Below, piece after piece: positions 25,901 through 39,986 of a stretch of 64,000 nucleotides of DNA. The DNA is taken from contig WARS01000046.1 in the NCBI GenBank assembly GCA_008933995.1, positions 10,120,526 through 10,184,525 on the forward strand. Direction: 5' to 3'. Position 1 is the stretch's first letter. Every line of letters begins with the position of its first letter. The notes beneath the pieces were generated by a model. It saw only the letters and a list, made by a program, of their open reading frames with translations, had not been told where the DNA came from and did not search any database. The position numbers were made by a program, and so were the translations under genes. The stretch is from Datnioides undecimradiatus. Taxonomy: Eukaryota > Chordata > Actinopteri > Lobotiformes > Datnioididae.

Positions 25901-28900
25901 CGGCTTTGGGTTGTGTGGAAAAAAAAAAACAAAAAAAAGGAGGGGAAAAGAAACAAAAATGCAGCCAAATGTGCCATAAGATAATGCATGAAAACTGAGC
26001 AACAAAGAGTGAACGCATGCCGTCTAAAGGCGGAAATCCTCACTGATGGACGAAGCTGACATGGAGAAGCATGCAGGATGGAAGCAAGCAGCGGAGCCTA
26101 CATATGAATCAGTATGGCCTTTTTTATAAGAAGCTGCAGAGATTCCTTGGAGTTGGCTCTCACTTCTCATGGTCTACATGGCTCATTGACAACCCATTGA
26201 AAAGACCCTGTAGCAACATGAAAGCTCAGTTCATTGCACGCCATGTATAATCAGATCTACATCATCCGGTAAAGACACAAACAAAGATGACTTGAAGAAA
26301 CTACTGACACGAGGCTGTCGCCGGCTGAAAGGAACTGTGCGAACATGAGTGTAAATGCTGTAATAGTAACATAGTTTATTGATTCAAGATGTTGCCCAAA
26401 AAATGATGTAATTATTTATCTAAATAGATATTTGATGTGTGCAGTGTTAAACTGCATCGCATGTGTGGGCGCTAGGGAAGCATTTGAGTCCACGTGACAG
26501 AAATAAACATCGCGAGGAAGCGAGGAAGAGACATGAACAAGATTGTGGATAAAAAGGAAGTAAAGGGGAACAAAAATGAGATGTGTAGTAGACACAAATT
26601 AAAATGTGAGACTAGCAAACAACTATTTCTGAAAAATCTAAATTATTTCCAAAGGAAATATTTTGATATTTTGGGAAATGTTGTGCATATTTGGTTTTCT
26701 TGTTGAAGGTTAGCTTAGCTTAACTGTTTAAAGGCAACAGACCCAACAGCACCTCTAAAGCTCACTAATCAACGTGTTACATTATGTTTGTTAACTCACA
26801 GAGACAACAAGAACTCAGTACGTCACTGTTCAACTGGCTGGAGTTGTAAAGTGTTGCCATAGGCAGACTCTGTTTAATTTGGACAGAGCCAGCTAGCTGT
26901 TTCCCTCTGTTTCCAGTCTTAGTTAAGTCTAAGTTAAGCTAACCGGCTGTAGCGTCATATTTACCATACAGACATGCGGGTGGCCCCGATCCTCTCATCT
27001 TTCTCTTGTCAGTAAAGTAAATGAGTGTATTTCCCAAAAAGTCAAACTATTTACCTTGATAAGAGCTGTTTTCCTGCTGTTTAGTTGAAAACAGTACTAT
27101 GACATTCTTTCAAATCCACTAATTTGATTGGCTGATAAATCAGCTATTGCTTGTGGTTCTGCAGTAACAGACTAACAGTAACATTAAGAAATAAACTGAA
27201 GCGTTAATGGAAACCCTCCATGCTGTGGAGACAGAGGACTCACCGGAGCGTCCACAGTCCGAGCAGGACACCAGCTCCTCAGCCTGGCCTGTCTTCCTGT
27301 TGGAGTCCTGGTCTCCCAGGCAGAAGTCACAGTAGTCGTTGGGGATGATGACACCATCTGGGCCCTTCTGAGCTGTCGGCAGGAACAGTTACACATGAGA
27401 AGGTTACACAAACTGTCACTTAGTCTACCATTGCTTGCTTTTGTTCTATGTGAGTGAATGCTCGTCTTACGTTTGTGGTTGTCTGAGCAACGCGGCGGAG
27501 ATGGGGCCATCTCTGTTTCCTTTTCCTCCTCACCTTCCTCCTCTGCTAGGTGAGTGTGGGTGTAGTGGTAGCTCAGGCCAGGCCGGTTCTTGTAGCGCTT
27601 TCCACAGACTATCGATTAAAAAAAAAACCCCAGCGCCATTAGAAACAAGTAAAACCTTGTGAAACACACTGTGGAGCAGCCAATACAAAGGGCTAAATCA
27701 AAATCAACATTTGTACCTGTCTATATTAGAAAAAAATGATTTTATGGCATCAATTTGCAGGAATTTCAACTCACTGTCAGTATTCATGTTTGATGGTTTG
27801 CACTCTGCTTTACAATTCCTTGAATGTGAATAAAAATCATATGTCCTGCAGGAAACTGACTGTTTCAATGCATCCACTCTGCCAGCTGCCAGAAACACAA
27901 TTTGTTTCACAAAAAACTTTTTTTGTTCTATAGAAAAAGTGAGGGATACTTCCTGTGCTGTTAGAATGTATCAGAATATGAAATGTCGCCTATATAGACT
28001 GTGAAAAAATGCACAAATCATCCAACTAAAGAACATTATGGGATGAGTTTAACACAGCATTGTTGAGAGGTCTTATTACTGCTGCTGAGACAGTGTGAAG
28101 GGGGATTTATCCTAATACAGGTTTAATGCTACACATGCTTTATAGTCTTTCACACGGAGGTCTAGTTAAAAGATAACACATCTGCTCTCAAAAACAGATT
28201 ATTATGAGCAAAACAACACAACGTTGGAGCTTGACAGTCACCTTTTTACTGCATTGTTGCTACACTGTGAGGCCATGGAAGTCACACATTTTGTGTACTA
28301 CTAATATGAAAACTAAAATCTATAGTTTAATGTTGTAGTAGCTGTTGGGGTTATTAATGAGCACATTGGAGCTGTAGCCATCATAGAAGTTGCACTAATG
28401 CATATTTCTGTTGTTTTTCTGCAGCCGTCTCTGAGCTTCAGTGTCACCAAATATGCATATTTTACCACAAAGCTGCAGAGCTTCAGCACGTTCCTGTGAA
28501 GTCACTGCCAATCCATACCCATGCTTAAAAACTGATCCATATGAAATATTTCAAGAAAAGACTTCTACCATGGCTACATCTGTGGATCACATCACAGCTA
28601 GTGAGGCCTTAAGAAGCATGCATCCCTCAGTGCATCATTTGGTGCATGCCTTGCAAAGAGCAAGCATTAAGGCACACGGCGGAGCGTTAGTGTCATGCAA
28701 TGCTTGCACTGAATTCAGGAGCGGATGCCTGGAAATAGCATAAAGCATTTAAAGCAGTTAGATCTCTCCAAGGGCTTAGCATTCAGTCAGCCATTCCCAC
28801 ACCAGATGCCCATGAGCAAAAAGGCCAGTCATAAAGACAGTTCATGGAGCGAGAAAGACAAGATGGCGACAGGTTCAGATACCTTCTTCAGCCTTTTTTG

Positions 28901-29644
28901 AGTTATGCTTTTGTTTGTATCTATCTGGAACAGAGAAGACACAAAAGCAAATAATAAAGGAAAGACAGAACAAGACACAAAATGAGGATGAGATTCATTT
29001 GTTCGAGCGTGCCTATCTCTATCCACATCCCCACGGCAATCCATTCCTGGGGGATACTGCCCGAGTACGTAAGTGGCATGCTAGTCAGGTCTGTTCAGCA
29101 AACTCTGTCTTCATGCTGCAGAGGTCTGCTCTTAGAACAGAAAGAGAGGGGCTATTATTGAAAGATGAGGGAAAATGCCTTGTCTGCGGGATCTGTCTCT
29201 GTTTTCTGAACCTTGAATCTAAGAATATGCAGCAGGCATGTGGAGACAATACATCCTGGAGGAATACACGGAGGAGTTCCCCCACTTCCTTGAGCGTTTG
29301 GGGAAACACAGTGATTCTGAATTTCGGAAAACTAACACATAAAGCAACAACTAATGGCGCTGATATACAAAGCTTTCTTTGCCCTTACTGTCACAGACGT
29401 AAGGTTTGTCCTGGTCGTCCATGTTAACGGGCTCTGTCCTTCTCCGACTGGATCCTCTGTTCTGGGAGGAAACATGTCTGACATTAAAACCTCCAACATT
29501 ATATTTAATTTAAAATAATATATATTAAGTTATATGTTTAAAACACATTTTATTGTGATGCTTTGGAATTAGCGAAACCTTGATTGTGTGGCTCAGGTTT
29601 AATAGAAATATTTTTATTGTAAAAATCTGCACCTATTCTCTTTT

Positions 29645-29684
<40 letters not shown>

Positions 29685-31892
29685 TATGTATGCCTGCGTA
29701 CACACATACCTTGCCTCTGTTCCTGTTCTTTCTCTTTGGAGTATCCAGTTCAAAGTCTTCGTCATCATGGAAACCATCCCCGTTTTCCTCCGCTTCCAGA
29801 ACTCGCTACAGAGCACAAACACACACATACAGAAAGAAAGAGGGAGAGTAAAAAGTCAAACAGGGAGGATGGCAAATGTTTTGATAATTTCACAGCTCCT
29901 AGCTGTAAGCTCTCAATTAAATCTTCACTGTTTTGTTTGTAAAAGTGCAAGATACAACATTCAGACTTAATGGACAAAATGATTTGTTCTGTAAGATTTG
30001 TCTGTTAAGATACAGTGGAGTAATGTTGTTACATGAGCAGCATGTTTGTGTGAGTCCCTCCCTGCCCTTCTCATATTACAGCTAAACATAGGAACAAAGA
30101 ATATTGATCCATATTTGATCAAATCTGCCAACTTTGACATTTTGATATGAGTTTCTTGAGCCATGAGTTCAGATGTTGAGTAAATGTGCATTTGTTTTGG
30201 TTTGAGGCGCTGGTGCTCTAGTGCCAAATGTAGCGGGGGTGTATGTCAAGGACACTGTACACATATTACATATTATTCACACGTAATAAAAATACCTGTA
30301 TTTCCAGCAACGTCTCCTCTTCCTTACAGAGGTTGTTTTTTTTCTCCAGCATGCTGTCCCCCCTCAGGAGGGCCTCCAAGGCTGTGGCCTCCCCGGGGGG
30401 AACCTCGCGCTTTGGGGCCAGCTCGGCTTCTGACGACACAGAAGTTCATTTAGTTAAATTTCCTAAACACTACTCAGTAACCAGCTTTGGATTTTATAAT
30501 TGAAATTTTCAGAGTTATCTCGTTTAGAAAGTATGTTAATAAAGCTCAGTTTTGCAATTACATTAGTATCAGTGTGAACAGTGTTTCCCTCTGTAGAGGA
30601 TGTAAAGGGTGTTTTAGTAACAGTGGCGGGGTTAGGTTGCCAGATTCAACATCAATAAAAACACTAAGTCGGGTGGTAAGACAACAGGAAACAAAACAGC
30701 AAAAATGCACTGCCTCTGTGACATCTCCACTATCTCATTCTCTCATTCTTTTTGCTTCTCCTTCATCTTTCTCCCTCTTCTAATTTCCGTGGAGATGAAA
30801 CTTGCTGCAGCATCTTTGCTTCCTCTTCTTTGAACTCTAACACCAGGATGAGAACAAAATGAAAGTGGGGATGTGATAAGAAAGGCAGGGAGCGAGCAGG
30901 ACTACTGTTCTTATTGAATGCAGGGCTGCTGCACCTCTGTGTCTCCTCTCTTCCCTCCTCCTCCTCTCATTTCTTAGGGTCTATTCGTGGAGGTTGACTC
31001 TGACACAGATATTTCCTCCCTTCCCGCTCTGTATCCCTCGCCACAGTAACTAACCCCCCCTCGCCAACCCACCAGGATATGCTTCCTCCTTCACCTCTGT
31101 TCCCTGCAGACACCCTCCCTCTTCTCCTATACTAAAACCCTCCTTTGTTTGCTCTCATCTTCCCCCATTTTCCTCGCCCTCACCCATCATCCATCCCCTT
31201 TGAAACTGCCTCACCCCGCCCGTGATTCTCCAGATCAAACAAGGTGATCACGGAGCTGCTCTTCCAGTATTTGGGTTCCCTCCACTCCCTAACCCCATCT
31301 GAACAAACGCTCACACTCCTCACATTGATCTGAATCTACTTCTAACCTTAAAGGCCCGTTCCACCAATTTTACACAAGAAGTTCACTTCACTTGTCAGGA
31401 GGAGTACTACTCAGCATGTTGTTCAATGTCCTTCATAGCTCTGGGGAAACTTTCAAAGTAAAGAGAAAATTATCCCTGATGATGTCATAGGAATGTCAAC
31501 AGGCTTATCTCTGGTTGGGCTGAGACGTTTTGAACAGAAAGCCCTGTGTTTCACACTGGAGTCAAAAAAGTGACCGTGGAGATGGGGAGGGTCTAATGAT
31601 TCAGAGGACTAACTGTAAATTGGCCAGTGACGTGGGACGTAGGTTAAAAGACATGAACCAAATAAAACCGTTGAATATGATGGTGTTAGAAAATCTAAAT
31701 CTAATGCATTTGCTTTTTCTCGTCAATAGAAAAAGTGCGTTTACACTGAAGGAGGCAAAATGGCGGCTGAGGCATGGCCACTCAGATGTCGAGCTGTGAC
31801 ATGAACAAAAAGCAGAGGATGCACAGAACAATGAATTCAGTTCTGGTTTCAAACAGTTTCAAAGTAACCTCATGACAGAGCCTCTGTGTATC

Positions 31893-31950
<58 letters not shown>

Positions 31951-34285
31951 AACCACTCTGCTCAGGAAGCATTAAATAAACATAAAGCATTTCCAAAAGC
32001 CTGAAAGGGGAGCACTCACATTCCTCTGTCGTGTTATGATAGATATCTGGGCCAAACTGCAGAATCGGATCCTGCAAAACTAAACCTCTTCTTCCCTCTT
32101 TCACCCTCAGCTACAAAGGCTTTCCTGCTCTTGTTAACCACAGTGAATCGCTAGATTTCTGTCCCTTTACATGCCTTGGTGCGTTGGTTGCTGCTCTGGG
32201 GAGTTTCTTCTCTTTTTTTCCAGAAGTGTCCTCTGTTTAAAGCTGAATCGTTCTTGGTGGAAAGCACTGAAGTATTATATTGCGTCTGGAAGACAGCGAG
32301 GGGGGAAACAATAGTGTGGCAAAGCCGAAACAAAGACTTGCCTTTATTTCCCCCCCTTATCGGGTTCCTGGGGCATTCCTTTGCTAAAAATCCCCTATAA
32401 CACACACACACACATATGCATGCATGGATGCACACGCGCGCGCACACACACAACAAAAGTGCACGCTCCTACCTCATAAGACTCACTTACATTCTAATGC
32501 TTCATGGACAAATGATTATAGAGGCCCAGTTAGGGTGCTTCTGTGCTGTAACGGAGAGTCATGTGTGAGGGTCTGTGCACTTATGTATGCGTGTGTGTGT
32601 ATGGGTGCGTGCGTCTACTGCCAGAGAACAGAGAGAGGAGGCATTGATTCAGGGGAGAGAATGAACCTGGAGACCTGGCGAGAGAGACGGGCTAACCAGA
32701 GCCAGATGGTCAGATACTGAACTTTAACGCCACCAAACATGCCTAAAGCTCTGTGCAGCTGTACAAGAGGACAGAGGGCACAAATACACAGTGTATGTGT
32801 GTATTTAGAAGACGTTAAAGTGGCTTTCACTGTTTAACTAGAGGTCAGTGCTGCTGCTGACACGGTAGGCACTGCGCGTGCATGTTGACGTGCCGCATGT
32901 GCTGTTTGTCTTACCTAGTCGAAGCTCACACAGGCGGAGCTGGGGATCCAGGGGTGGGTGGAGTCGCCTCTTCTTTCTCCAGCAACGAGCAGGATAGGTA
33001 TACATCTGTCCCGCTGCCTGGCCTGGACACACACAAACACCCACACACACACACACATTAATATATATAGACACACAGGAAGACACAGGCACACAGGAAG
33101 AATTTTAACAACCATTGGCAAGCATACCTTTTTAACAGACCTTTCATTGAGACCCCTGTGCATGCACACACACACACACACACACACAAATGCACACAGT
33201 GGACTGGTCTTGTTTTCTGACACTTAATATGCTCCTTTCTCACTGCTCAGGCTAATGGTCCACATATACGGACAAATCCTGATACAAAATATTAAAATCT
33301 GGGTACTTTATCTGGCACATCAGCGTGTGAATATTTTGTCACGGATGGACGGACCCCTGAAATAATTTTGCAAAGCAGACTTATTTTTGAGTAGAATGCT
33401 CTGGTCTTTGCCCTTGTGTCTAATCAGATTCTGCCATTAGCTCAGGCCGAGATGGAGGAAAGAAGCCGTTTTTTCTTTCCTGTCAGCGGGAGCAGTGGAA
33501 AAAAAAAATCAGAGAATGAGGGGGGAGGGATAAACCCAGAATAAATGCATATAATGTGAGTTAGGTCTGCCACAAAGTATAGGGTGTGGCCTGAAGGGCT
33601 TTGCATACAAGATGGAGAGCAAGCTATTTGTGTCCAGCTCTCAGTAAAGAGCAGATTGTTCCCTTTGGCTGTACAGGCGACCCAGATGTGCATAAAGCAT
33701 CCTGACTGCTCGTCTCAGGATAAATCAGCAAGTGGTGACTGGAGTACACAGAGGAGGGGTTGGCCCGCTTTTATTTATTTAGGGAGGAGATCCATCAATT
33801 CATCCTTTCCATCCGTCCATATTCATGCATTACAGCTTATTCGCTTTCCTGCTGAGAATTAGATGAAAAGATGGATGCCACTCTCTGTGTGTTCCACAAA
33901 GGGCTACAGACGGCAGAAGCTTAGCATAGCTTAGCATAAGGACTGGAAACAGCTAGCCTGGCTCGGTCCAAAGGTAAACAAAATCTACGTACCGGCATCA
34001 TTATAGCTTACTAATTAACAGGTTAGATTTCACAGTGACTTCACAGAGTCCACGTTGGCTGACCAGCCAATCATGGCCTCCAAGACTCCAGGAAATCTCT
34101 AGAAATAGCCTGTCACATAACGCCCCCGTAAAACCACAACTTGACATTTAAACAGTACAGTTTGGTTTTTCTATGGATTAAACAAACACATTTTTAAACT
34201 CTGGACACCGCCAGGCTTGCTGTTTCCCCTGTTTCCAGTCTTTATGATAAGCTATGCTAACAAGTAGCAGGCGGTATGCTGTGTC

Positions 34286-34340
<55 letters not shown>

Positions 34341-36686
34341 ATAAAGCCATATCAGGAGCATTGTTTTGTTCAGTGGATCACCTGGCTGGCGGTGGCACTT
34401 TTCCATCCAGATATAGCAGTTGTTCTGTGCCACACCAGTTTGTGAGTCCAGGAAGGGCATGCGCACGCTGCGTTCGGCACACAGCCGAGCATTGTAGCTG
34501 CGGCAGTGTTCGATAGCCTCCCTGTAGAACTGGTCACCGAGCCTGAACACAGACAGACAGGCAGACATTCAGTGAACGTGGCAGGTAAACAAGCAAACAG
34601 ATGGACATGATAAAGCAGCAAAGACGGAGATCAGTTGTGATTTGTTTATTGTAATGCATCAGGCTTATTATGATTTACTTCTTCAACAACTGCTTCATTC
34701 ATTCAAGAGATGAAGTAAATTGAAAAAATGTTTCTTTGCTAAACTCAAGTTACCCACAAGTAACATTATAGTCCTATTTCTTCCATTGATCCAAGCTATT
34801 TGTAGCATGCTGCTTCGATTTCTACTTTCTGCACTTCTGAGTCATTCCTGCTGCTGGTGAAGTCCTATCAGCTAAATGTTAACATTTTTTTGAACAGTTA
34901 ATGGCAATAACATGTGCCGGGCTGCTGATGATTTGGTCTGCACGTCAAGTATGAGTCGTCCTGTTCGGTCCTTTGGCTTAATGCTACACGCCCAGACTTC
35001 TCTCCATACTTTGGCTCAGTTTGTTGTGTAAAGTCTGGATTTGCTGTGTACATCAGATGGAGCACAAAGATAGCTGAGCTGAAAAGGGACAAGCTGAGCA
35101 TAATAAGGGAATAAAGCACACAGGAAACAAGGATGGACCCTGAGCATAGAAGAAATGTTTCATCCTGTCACAGTGAAAAATAAGTGATAGCTCTGGATCG
35201 AAGTCCACACCACAGATGCGCACACGGTATCGACCAACGAGAGGGCATAAATCAGGATGTGAGCCATCAATAATCTCCACAATCTCTGTCTAGAGGCAAG
35301 ATTTCAGCAGCTGAGATCATTAGAGACCGGCAAACCGAACCAAGACAAACTCAGTCTTGCAAAAGACGTGTACCTCAAGTAGGTTGTTCCTCATTTAATT
35401 ACAGGGCTGAAATCCAGAGGAAATGTACTTCTAATAGGGTCTGATCTTCAGCCAGCAGGGGCACACATGACTCAGCTTCAGAGAACTACCCCGCAATCCT
35501 TTGGCATCATTTACTGTTTATTCAGTTTTATTAAATAATCGTCCTCATTTATGCCAACATAATTAGTGAAAAAAGAAAAGAATGAATGTCAATAGGATCT
35601 CTTGGGGATTTTCTCCAATCAGCAGCATCTGTTTATGTGCATACATGTCAAGCTACCTGACCATCATCCTGTCTCTCTGACTGGCTCTGTGGATTCTCTA
35701 CAAAGATATGTCAAGAATGCCAAGCTGGACAAAGACCAGCACTCTGGTCACACTGAATCTCACAAAGATGTGCAGTGTTTTGAGGTGGGGGGAGCGGAGG
35801 GTGTGTGGTGGTTGGGGTGTGATGGAGGTAGTATATTCTGTGCTGTATGACAAGCTTTTTCCTTAGATAACAGCAGCGCATGGAGCTAATAAACTTGAAA
35901 TGAGGAATGGCTAAGTAATGATATACAGAGCAAACCCTGATTCTCTCCTCCAAGGGAGTTATTCAGTTTTAAACAATGACTTCCATTCATCTAAAGAAAG
36001 TATTCTACACTTTACTGAAGCAATGATTAGATAAGACTCTCAGATACACTAAGATGGAATCACATGCTGCTACTACTGAATAAAAATCTGTCACAAGAAG
36101 CTAGCCAGTGGAGATCACCATCACCACCAAAATCACTGGTATATCTGCTCAAATTACCAATCACAGCGGTGAAGAGGAAGCTGAAACTGCTCTCGGCAAT
36201 CATGCAAAACTTCAACCTGTTCAGTGGCTCTGTGTGCGCCCTCGGCATCACAGTGTATGTACAGCGAGCACAACGTCTGGGCTTAAACACATGTGGCATT
36301 TGCAGCCCGAGGTTTTTGTCAGGAGACCTACAGAGAGGAGGAATGCAGCTGGTGTTTTTTATGTTTTTACAGTATGACAAACCAGCAGTCGCAGTGATCC
36401 CGACAAATCCAAGAGACTTCCTGTCACATAACTCACATTCCCAGAAGTGAACGCGTTGTCTCTGCTTTCACTATCTGTAGCCTAAACTTTAGGCATTTTC
36501 TCCTCATCTGTCTCCCCTAGTTTTCTTCCCTCTCGTCCTCCCTGCGTCAACCCACATCGCCTGTATGTTTCCGTCCCTCTTTCAACAACAAAGCTTCTGT
36601 ATAATATCCTTGGGCGGCTTCATAAACTCTTACATAAGCAAATGTGCCTGCTGTGCATTTGTTCAAGAGGTTTGTATGGCAAAGTG

Positions 36687-36719
<33 letters not shown>

Positions 36720-39700
36720 ATGCCTGCAAAACCATCTGTCTATGGATTGCGTGTCCTGAGACATCCTCCCCCACCCACCCCCAATGAACTTGATTCAACC
36801 ATCAGAGATTGCACTGCGCTCCTGTTTGCACCCATTAGTCCACTGTATGTCTGATCCGAGTGATGGCTTATGTAAGTGGAGTTTTGCATGATGGGGAACA
36901 CATTCCTCTTGGTCAACAGCTTCCTGGATACTGATGGAATCTCCAGTTGCTGTGTGTGTGTGTGTGTGTGTGTGTGTGCATATACACCACTGTGATTGTC
37001 TCAATTGCTCCCATACTAGCACAGAGGAGCTTTGTGTGCAACGATCAGACTTGTCAGTCTTATCAGTGCCAAGTACAGATGCAGTGATGGTCAATGTTTC
37101 CAGGTGAAGGCTCACACAGATAGAGCTTATTATGGATTATAAATATTCAAACTTACACTTGATCCTTAGTTGGAGGGCGCAGCTCATTAAATCAGTCTTT
37201 TCTGTTTGGACGTCTGCTGTCATCGCTCTCCATCAATCTTACTATCACGCACTATGTATTTCTGTCAGTTATATATTGCTCACAGCACCATCTCTTCCTC
37301 TATGCTAAATTGAATAATTAATCATTGAAGGAACTCATCAGCGACATAATAAATCACTGTCATACTTCTCTCCACTCTCATCTCCAGTGTTTCCTTCCTG
37401 CTCCTGCAAGTTCTGATGAGTTTAACATGACACATCAGACAATGTGATACTTAATTAGAGAGATGAAATGACTAGTCATTTATTTGAATTACGGAAAATT
37501 AAAAACAACTGTGCCATTTGTTCAATTTTCAGTGCAATATTTTTGGCGTTTAGCAAGGAAGAAATGCCAAAGCAAATACTGATTCAGAAAATACTCAGAT
37601 TACTTCGTAATAAATTTATATTTTTATTTTTTCATCATTGGAATTGTGATTGGTGTTTTTTTTATTGGGTTAAAAGGAAAATAAAAGAGGTGTTCAGTCT
37701 CATCCTCTACGCCTGAGCTGACCATAATCACACCTCTGTCAATCATTTTAATGAGCTCTCTGATTTGAAGCAGCATCAAGGCTCATGGCCACTGTTTTAC
37801 ACCAGAGACTGACAGACATGGATGACACATGTCTGTAAACACAGACTGAATGTAGGTTTTCTCACTATAATGTGGAAAATGAATGTATGAAATGTACTGT
37901 GCATGTAGGAAAATTGTTAAATCCATCAGGCTCTGGCATTAGGAAAATGGTTTTAACTGGACTGCACTCAAACAGTCACCGACTACTTTAATGTGATTCC
38001 CTCACCACTAAATGAGACCTCTCATTAGATCAATTGAGTCACACTTCGCCGTTATTAAGATTTGTGCTGGGACTCTTACAGGTGCATGTGTTATACATTA
38101 AAGGTGGTGTTGATAGATTGCTCTGTTTCTGTGATTATTAGCAGTTAATATGACGTATGATTTATAACTTCACTTCAAACTATAAACTACTATACAGTAG
38201 AAGAAAATGTTGTTACATGTTATTGTTGTGCAGTCTTTAACAGCAGTAGTGCTTCAGTGTGCCCATTATTTACAGACTTCCTGGGTTTAACAGACCACAA
38301 CCTGTATTACTATAACTTGTTAAACCTTATTATATTTTACATTGTGATAAGTTCAGATAAATGCAATGTAATTTCAAAAATGTCCTTCCGAAAACCATGA
38401 GATGCAGTTTTTAAAAAAAAAAAACAACCTTTTGATTCATATTAATGTGTAGTAATACTGTAATAGCAGTACTACTATATATAACTACTACATGGTATTT
38501 GTCTCCATAATTGTAGTTTTTGCATTTTTGGTGGTGTTTTTTGCTGCATACTCGCAGTTAATCACTTTTATTGCCAATAATATTTTTACAGTAAACTGTG
38601 ACTTTAACATAAAGTCAATTTAAAGTATAGACAACAGAGAAATCCCTCTGATAAGCTTAAGATAGTCTGTATGACAGACTTTACAGGCACAGCATTTCTC
38701 TGCATGTAGAGCTGTTTAGATGTTGTTTACATGACCTCATTCATCTCAGTGATTCAGAGCTAAACTGTAAATGCAGCTCTTTCACAATAGAAGTCTGACA
38801 TGTATTACTTCGTACAGACACATCTTTTTAATAAAGCAGTGGACTGTCTCAATGGAAACACAACTCAGGGATGAGGGTTCATCACAAATAAGGCTAAAGA
38901 TCATGGTGGAGGAGAAAGATCACTTTTGGCGAGGAATAGGTAAGAGGCCCCAAAGGAAGTGCAGGGCAGGGCAACAGCATGCGGGCACTGATAGGCCTCT
39001 TTGTGGCAATTTGTAGACCAAGAAGCAGGGTGAAGCAAGGAAGAGGAGACGAAGAGGAGGAGGAGGAGCCAAGGAGGCAGAGTGGGAGGGAAGAGGAGGG
39101 GTCCGATATGTCCCGGGGCACACGTGTTCCCTTTCAAACCCTGTCACACTCATTTTCTCTCAAACACACGGATGTGTGTATGCACGAGAGCACCCGCATA
39201 CACACGTCTGTGTGGGCACAAACACACACACAAAGAGACTGAAAGGGAAAGGTACAGAGTGCAGTTGGGGGGGGGGGGGCAGGCAAAGGAGGAAAGGGTG
39301 TTGCAAAGGGGAAACCCTGATTCAGATGCTGCTGTTGTTTTGCCATGGAGGGGGAGGTAGTGGTGTGGGGGGCTAAGTGTTGGAGACCTGGGCTGAATGA
39401 TAACTCACTGTCAGTCAGTGTGAGGACGCTGGGGGAAATCTGAGAAAATGTGTCGCCTAAGGACAAGCTGCTATTTTACAGGTGAAGAATAACACCCATA
39501 TCTCATGTGTCCCTTCTTTTCTTGGAAACCTTACACACACACAAACACATGAAGAGAGAAACATGTGCCAGCTCCATGTGCAGAACAGGAAAAAAGAAAG
39601 AAAAGAAAAAAAAGGATTGATCACCGCATGGAGCTTTCTATAAAAAATGTTCCTGGCCATTTAATTCCCCATGCCTGGAAACCATTCCCGGACATTCCCG

Positions 39701-39951
39701 TTCCCCAGGCTCAGATAGTAGACAAAGGCCAGAGTTCGCCCTTGTGCTGAGGGTGTAGTATAAATGTATGCAGTAAATGTAGCCAGACAGACAACCCCCC
39801 TCTGCCCCCACCCCACTCCATCCAAAACCTCCATCACTCACTCACGCTCCCTCTCACGCAAATTGGGGGAAGGGCGGACAGCTACACAACCGCCCACGCG
39901 TGCAACAAACATACACAATAAAAACACAACCCCACACACGTTGACCCCCCT

Positions 39952-39986
<35 letters not shown>

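Noticed and set aside
35440..35465. Third CTCF-like site (CCAGCAGGGGCAC)
   Set aside because: It has one G too few and breaks the core consensus.
39134..39466. 110-codon minus-strand Ser/Pro-rich frame in dpf3 intron 1
   Set aside because: Produced by GA-rich and poly-G simple sequence; the opposite strand is equally open.
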